This document shows positions 57,977 through 64,000 of a stretch of 64,000 bases of DNA, in pieces. The first letter of the stretch is position 1. Each line of letters begins with the position of its first letter. Under the pieces are notes generated by a model. That model made no database searches, was not told the origin of the DNA, and saw only the letters and a list, made by a program, of their open reading frames with translations. This DNA comes from Narthecium ossifragum (Eukaryota > Streptophyta > Magnoliopsida > Dioscoreales > Nartheciaceae), in the NCBI GenBank assembly GCA_963920575.1, contig OY986965.1, positions 3,161,072 to 3,225,071 on the forward strand, read 5' to 3'. The position numbers and the translations under genes are program-made.

Positions 57977-60900
57977 TCACCTCTTGTTTTTGGATCCTGG
58001 AACGACGAGTCCCCGCTTCTCGAGACTCTTGAAACGATCCCTCGCAAGAGTGCAACATCCCTTTCGGCCAAAATACCAGAGGCTGTTAGTTTTCATTTGC
58101 AGATCAAACTACAATGCATGCAAACATACTTTAGATAAGGCAAGGTTAGCACCTTCAGCTTCCGAAGAGACCCAGAGATTTCTTCAGTTAACAAAACTTG
58201 AGGCGGGGCAGGTTCAAATCTGCAAATAGAACACGAAAAAGAGCGATTAAAAAGATGCGCCGTAGAATTTCATGCTCTATGGTATTCAGAATTATTGTCT
58301 GCATGCTTGATATTGAATAAGGAACTAAAGCACTCGTTCCGGCAAATCATCAAAAACAAAGAAGCAGACATTACTTCCTCTTCCCCAGTCGAGGTGGACC
58401 AGATTTGAGCCTTTCTTGCTTAGCTACAACACGTCTTAAATGTCTCTTCTGCTTTGCTTCGTCCTCTTTAGCTATTTCGTCAATAATGTTTGGCAAACTG
58501 TTCACAAAACATGAAACAATTACTTACAATGACCCATCAAAAGCAACAGATTTTATTTTCTGTTTCTTGAGGATTAGCAGAGATGAGTACCTGTCAATTT
58601 CTTTGGATAACTTCTCCATTTTCTTTGCCTCTGCTTCCGTTTTTAGCCGTTCCTTGTGCCTTGTTCTTCGATTTAACTCTACCCGGGTCACTTTCTTTTT
58701 TTTTGAGCGCCTGCAAAGAATGAATATAAATCTTCATATATATAGCATTCATAATGGAAGTAAACACTTCATATAGATTAGATGACCAGATAAGAAACAA
58801 AGTTCTGAAGAACAGGAGAAATAGTAGAAAGAAATAAGTGATTATACTAAATATCTCTAAATCAGTGATTATATTAAATATTTCTAAGCATGCTTATCAC
58901 ATTACTCTGTAAGCTAATAATGCTAATTCAACCACCCTCCTTCTCCCTAATATTTTCAGCCTGTGATGTTATAAGTGAAAAAAAGAAAAAGACAAGCATA
59001 GAAAACTTCATAGGCGCACACAACTAGGGGTGTCTCCGGCCCATGTAATCATTCGGACCAGGCCGGGTCACTGCTGGGCCCAATAAGCCTTCCACTCGGT
59101 CCGGCCCAGGTATGACCTTGCCCGGGTCCAATAAGCCTTCCACCCGGTCTGGCTCAGGTATGATCTTGCCCGACTTGAAGATCGGGCTGGACCGGGCTGA
59201 ACCCGGCCCTCCAGCCCCATCTTTCTTCCTCTGTTGAACACCCCTGCTCAAGACCCCATCTTTCTTCCTCTCTTGAACCTGGCCCGTCAGCTCTCCTGGC
59301 CCATCCCCTCCATCTCCCCCCTCTCCCCCTCCTTCCGCATCACCTCCCCCCGCCCGCCGCTACGCCCGCCTCCTCTGCTCCGAGCGCCACCGCCCTCTCC
59401 TCCCCCCCGCGGCCTCCTCCCTCAACTTCACCCGCGACTACCCTGCTGACCCTCGTCATCTCCGTCGCCGACCCCTCCGCCCCGCTCCGCGACGGAGTGG
59501 ATGAGTCATACTCCCTCTCCTCTCCGTCTCCTTCGGCCTCACCCGCCTTGCCGCCGTGGGGCGCCATCCGCGGCCTCGAGACCTTCTCCCATCTCGCCTG
59601 GGCGTTCCACCCCGGCGGCGGGAGGACGATGGCAATGAGCCTTGACATTGAGGTCGATGGCTCCTATTTGGAGGCAAGCTCTGCGCGGGAGGTAGAGGGA
59701 GGGTGGGAGGAGTGGCGATGGCATTGGCGTTGGAAACAGGCCTTAGGCATTCTTTAAAACCCGGACCGGGTTTTTGACCAAGGGGCCTGGTCCGGCCTTG
59801 AACCTAGATTGGGCTACGGCCCTGGCGGGCCCGGGCCGGGCCGGGTTTTTGACCAAGGGGCCCTGGTCCGGCCCTGAACCTAGATTGGGCTACGACCCTG
59901 GCGGGCCCGGGCCGGGCCATTTGGGCTTTTTGAACACCCCTGCACACAACGAGGTCTCCTCAGCCTGCTAAACAGGCAAACGAGTAATGGAGTTGAACAG
60001 TATGTCTAGCTAGTTGCAGTGCATAAGTTTCCAGATCCACCACGTGTCAATATCTATGTAAATGCAAGCAATGACCTTTAAACCAGCATACCTTTCCATA
60101 AGTAAATCATCACCAGCAGCGCCTACATCTTCATCCTCATCGTTCTCATCCACACTGTCTGCATCGAGAAAATATTTCTGGAAGAGAAGAGACACCGATT
60201 AATGGGACAAAAGAAAGGAGCAAGTCCAATAGGAAAAAAGAAAAGTTAAAAGGCTAAGAGAAATGTTAGCTCGGTAAACCTATAGAATAGGAATAAACAA
60301 TAAAATGAAAAAGTTTGCCATATTAAGCAGAGTTTAACTTAATGAATAGGATGATTCTAGATTACATCCTAATTTAAGTAAGAGTATCATTGCGCTTGCA
60401 GAATGCTAAAATGCAAGCATGCCCATTAATATGATGCAAACAACAGAAGATATTCCTACTTTTAGGTTCGTTTCACCTGTTGATGGTCTTGCTAAGAAAA
60501 TTATCTAAGTTCCATTAATAGCAGGATTCTGCTCAGATGTTTATAAAAAACACAATAATAACGGTTGATTATTTTTCTCCACCATGCCAGATCAGAAAAT
60601 GACAATTACCAGGATAAGATAATAACAGATTAAACGTATATGCAAAGAACTCACAGTAAAGAGAACTTAAAGTGGAGTTACTGATGCTTACATTTTCTTC
60701 ATCCACTATTTCGCCAACAACAGTAAGAGGCACTTGTGCAGGTTCCAACTCCTTTTTATAGACCTTTTGCATCTCCATTGCAACAGCTTGAGCTAATGCA
60801 TCCTATGCAGAACATGCAAACAATATCAGCTCTATACTAAAGAAATATGGAGGGTATTTGTGTAACGTATACAGCAGTGTAGCCCTGAATAACCATTTGG

Positions 60901-63651
60901 CATCATTTTCCCTCACTTTCTTGAGAAAGAAACACGTGTCCATTTGTCAAGACTAGAAGATATTCCTATACATGATAAAAGGAAAAGAAAAACAAAAAAA
61001 TCAAGCTACCTGGTGAGCTTCAAATGGAGGATTGAATGAACATCCCTCTGGTTCATGTTCAACGGCAGGAATGAGAGAATTTGCAGACTTCTGTCAAAGC
61101 CACAATAAAAGAACCATCAATGAACCGCTTACTGCCCTGAAATTGCACATTCTAAGAAGATGAAACATTATTCTACAATGGTATCCAGATAACTAAAACT
61201 AGCATTACACCAGGATAAACCAAAAAGCATCACCATACCAGTTTTTCCTATTTATTTGACAGACTTTATGACAACTGAAATATGAACAGGTGTCGAGCAA
61301 CAAATAGCACTTTGCTTGTAATCTTATTATTCAAGCATACTTGGTATTAAACAAGTCAAATGTGATATATTGTCCCGCCATTTTGCTTAATTCACAATCC
61401 CAAGCATCAGGGAAAAAAGCATGTCTTGATGAGGAACAAACATCCAGTTTTTTTTTTTCCAACACGGTTTATGGCAATCTAATGATTCTTTGCCTAAAAA
61501 ACACTCAAATCTCTAGCCTGCATACAAAGCAACTACAAAAGCTGTTATAAGACATGAAATGCACTTCAAGCTTAAGCATGCAATGCATTGGAATTAAAAG
61601 ACACAAGTTATTTACTGTCAGGTAGTAAAAGGCTATTCTGTAAAGCATCATCTGCTAACAAAGCAGAAAACCCTAAATGAACTGCCCAAAGACTTAAGAG
61701 TGTCAATGGGAGCAAGTGCTTTACCTTTTGGGCTTTGGCATTAGCTTCAACTGCAAGATTTGGGAAAAAAATAAAGTTAGCTATAAATAAAAATCATATA
61801 GATTGCACAAGAGGAATTTGGTGAAAGTTAATCCTTGCAGAACCTTTGTCATTCCATATGTCAAATTGAGCAGAAGTTACATCCTCTTCAGCCTGGATAG
61901 TATTAAGAAAACAGAATAAGTCAGCAGATTTAAAAACTTCAAATAAAAGATTTCTTATGAGCTGGGCAGCAAACAAATATCTACCTCAGGTACATCTAGA
62001 GTTTCAGATTTTGCTTTTGCAGCTTCCTTCCCCTTTTTCTTTGACTTCTTAAGGGTTGAAGATGGAACAGGTTGAACAAAAGCATTTTTCTGCAATATGC
62101 TCTCAAAGTGAAGGACTTTCTCCCTGCTTTTCTCGATCTTTCTTTTAACAGGAATGTCTGCAATGGAGGCGACAAGGGCCTATTTATTTCATCCATCGAT
62201 ATACAGTCATGTGAAAAACAGTAAAACTTATGAACATGCATGATAATGGATGATGCACGGGGCAATTGAAAAGGTAAATGCACCAAAAAGCAAAAGCACT
62301 TTCGACATGGAGATGCACATGTTGACAACTCCTCTACCACAAATCCAAACACAAAAGCTTCCTTCAGACTTTTCAATATTCATTTCTTCCACGTTTATCA
62401 TCATATGGGACGGGAGAACAACCTCCCTGAAATGTTTAGCAGCTCCTAGTTAAATGTGCCATTGGCACAAAACAACTCTCAACAATATGATCACAGTATA
62501 AATTTTCCGTAAGTTCACTTCCCTTAACCCTTAACATGACAAACGGTCAAGAATTGCCATGCCAGTGGATCCTTTGTCGCTCTCTCGTCGGCACGATATG
62601 TGCTGATACTGGACACATGCTTCCATGTTGCAGCATACAAATTCAAAGAGAAAGAAATATACTCAGCATGAGGTCTGTGCCGAGTACAAGTACCATGCCA
62701 ATAGTTTACCAGCACATCCCAGCGCTAATTCATGCAATGGATCTTGCAAAGGTCTCCTTGCTTTTGTAACAATTGGAAACTCCTAAGATGGCATCCAGGA
62801 AAATGTGCAATCAAGAAGGAAGAGAGCACCAGCGCAAATTCTTCCAAGCATTTTGTGTTTAACATGCTTCCATTACATCTAAATCACATAATCTGATAAC
62901 ATAAGAGATTTCATGCAGCAAATTTAGAGAAGGAAGGCAATGAAAGAAGTTGCTTCCATATCCTAACCCATCATCACAACACACATAATAAGCTTAGCGT
63001 GTTGTTAGTATTACAGACAATATTTTGGTATTTTCCCCTGTTTTCCTTCGCTTGGGGGACGCATTCACCCTACCACACCCACATCCTTAACATTGTATAA
63101 TGCAGCTAATATCTTACAAAATCAACAGCTAAAATGAAGAGGAAAGGATAGTAGTTACACAAAATGCTGCCCTACTCTATAAGGACGATGCCAAGGAATA
63201 CTAACTGGCATAATAGTTCTCAGCATCCCTTCTAAGTCGCAAATAGACAACTCAAGACACTCATATTTTCCCAAGAATAATTCCTGCGAACCCACATCAT
63301 AGCACCCACCAGTAATCTTTCAACTTCCATAAAACCCTTAACTCGACGCTACATCTCACTCCAATCAAAGCTCGATTTTTCAATTCGAATCCAACTTTGA
63401 GCATAACCACAGCCACTAAATTCAACCGAAAAAAAAGCAGCTTCCACTAATAAGTTAAAGAAGTGCGTTCGATCACCTGTGGTCTTGTCGACATAGAAGA
63501 GGGATTGGTCGGGGGCGGAGGATATCACAGCGGCGTTGCCGGAGAGGGCGTCCTTGGTGGTCTTCTCGAAGTAGTCGTCTATGTCGTCGGTACTTATGTT
63601 AGCCCTCCACGCCTTCTTGCCCTTTCGCGACCCCTTCGCCGCCTTCCCCAT
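57977..63651 (-). CDS. NOP53: Ribosome biogenesis protein NOP53 (SMO4)
   Basis: Eleven exons: 63477-63651, 61985-62157, 61844-61892, 61725-61750, 61010-61090, 60692-60802, 60092-60177, 58591-58710, 58375-58497, 58153-58219, 57977-58060, in phase, 364 residues. The N terminus MGKAAKGSRKGKKAWRANIS and DDIDDYFEKTTKDALSG, then QSLFYVDKT, are diagnostic of plant NOP53. KRKIEKSREKVLHFESILQK and FVQPVPSS follow, then an acidic segment (DSVDENDEDEDVGAAGDD), a Lys/Arg-rich coiled region (LNRRTRHKERLKTEAEAKKM) and the tail SLRKLKGCCTLARDRFKSLE. NOP53 acts in the nucleolus in 60S subunit maturation, recruiting the exosome helicase for ITS2 processing. In Arabidopsis it is SMO4. The ATG at 63651 is chosen over an upstream in-frame codon because MGKAAKG is the conserved start. 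Intron 7 holds a hAT element. Confidence 0.92.
59025..59942. mobile_element. Non-autonomous hAT element, copy B, with captured sequence
   Basis: Ends TAGGGGTGTC and GAACACCCCTG (imperfect inverted repeat) belong to the same family as the element at 55434, with the same CCGGGCC-rich subterminal text. CACACAAC flanks both sides (59017-59024 and 59943-59950), an 8-base hAT target duplication. The right subterminal segment is duplicated in tandem (about 59766-59845 and 59846-59926, GGGTTTTTGACCAAGGGGCC). The interior 59240-59700 is unlike copy A and holds a host gene fragment. It lies in intron 7 of NOP53. Confidence 0.85.
59260..59680 (+). pseudogene. Captured beta-hexosaminidase-like fragment
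   Basis: In one frame the segment VDESYSLSSPSPSASPAL followed by WGAIRGLETFSHLAW matches the N-terminal domain of plant beta-N-acetylhexosaminidases (GH20), where a GVDESY and a WGA-RGLETFSQL motif stand in this spacing. Upstream, in another frame, LNFTRDY and a VADPSAPLR-like stretch fit the preceding part. Frameshifts separate the pieces, and there is no catalytic domain. Assignment rests on motif memory only. Confidence 0.6.
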
Positions 63652-64000
63652 CTCCGACTCCTTCAACACCGCCGCCGCCGAGAGAGAGAGAGAGCGAGCA
63701 AGGGGTAAGGGAGGGGGCGCGGGATGGAAGCCGACTGCTCTATATTGGTGCGTCTACGGGTCGGATCCTATGTGTATCCGTATCAAGATCCAACAATGTG
63801 AAAAGGAACTGGAAAACCGGGATAAGACTCGGATTCGGGTCGGATAGTTGGGCTACCGGATCTGGTGGTACATCTAAAATCCACAAATGAATGACCTACC
63901 AGTGTGATCCAAAGTCTCCTTAAATTAGTCTCTATGTTAATCACTAATCATGCTCATTAAGATTCTAATCTAAAACTAAAAAATCAAATGAGCTTTTCCC
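63652..64000. promoter_or_regulatory. NOP53 leader and upstream region
   Basis: A GAGAGAGA run (63681-63693, CT on the gene strand) lies about 30-40 bases upstream of the start codon, followed by GC-rich then AT-rich sequence to the window end. A CT-rich leader without a clear TATA box is common for plant ribosome-biogenesis genes, though this is inference. Confidence 0.45.

Overview
The window is nuclear DNA of a flowering plant, probably a monocot. The evidence is intron-rich genes with plant-specific families (a PDR-type ABCG transporter, a DHHC acyltransferase like Arabidopsis PAT17, plant-style two-exon H2A.X genes), GC-rich 5' exons beside AT-rich introns, and intergenic space filled with plant transposons. 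The species cannot be named from sequence alone. Exon borders below come from reading GT-AG (once GC-AG) junctions and checking phase. Each main gene closes into one open frame.

Layout. 1-1511: part of an LTR retroelement (minus strand) cutting a receptor-kinase pseudogene (1512-2180). 3424-8304 (-): PAT17-like palmitoyltransferase, divergent from 9697-10214 (+): histone H2A.X. 10815-17385 (+): plastid M41-like metalloprotease homologue. 19641-20667: element with doubled terminal inverted repeats. 21604-26867 (+): tyrosine/nicotianamine aminotransferase-like gene with a MULE-type MITE in intron 1. 28130-39603: a Mutator-like element with a 9-bp target duplication that carries germin-like and multicopper-oxidase gene fragments. 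A complete but decayed Ty3/Gypsy retrotransposon (28937-38640) is nested inside it. 40890-41157: H2A pseudogene. 41356-51317 (-): full-size 25-exon PDR/ABCG transporter with a TRIM element in an intron. 51318-56400: repeat-rich, with a CACTA-like array, Harbinger-like MITEs and a hAT element. 56513-57054 (+): second H2A.X gene. 57977-63651 (-): NOP53/SMO4 ribosome-biogenesis factor with a hAT element, carrying a hexosaminidase-like fragment, in intron 7.

The genes do not form a pathway. They are ordinary housekeeping, transport and metabolic genes. The distinctive content is the transposon record: at least five elements can be delimited to the base by target-site duplications (MULE 9 bp, Gypsy 5 bp, TRIM 5 bp, two hAT 8 bp, a MULE-MITE 9 bp), and two of them carry captured host-gene pieces. 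I found no convincing new biological system beyond this. No rRNA, tRNA or CRISPR array was seen.
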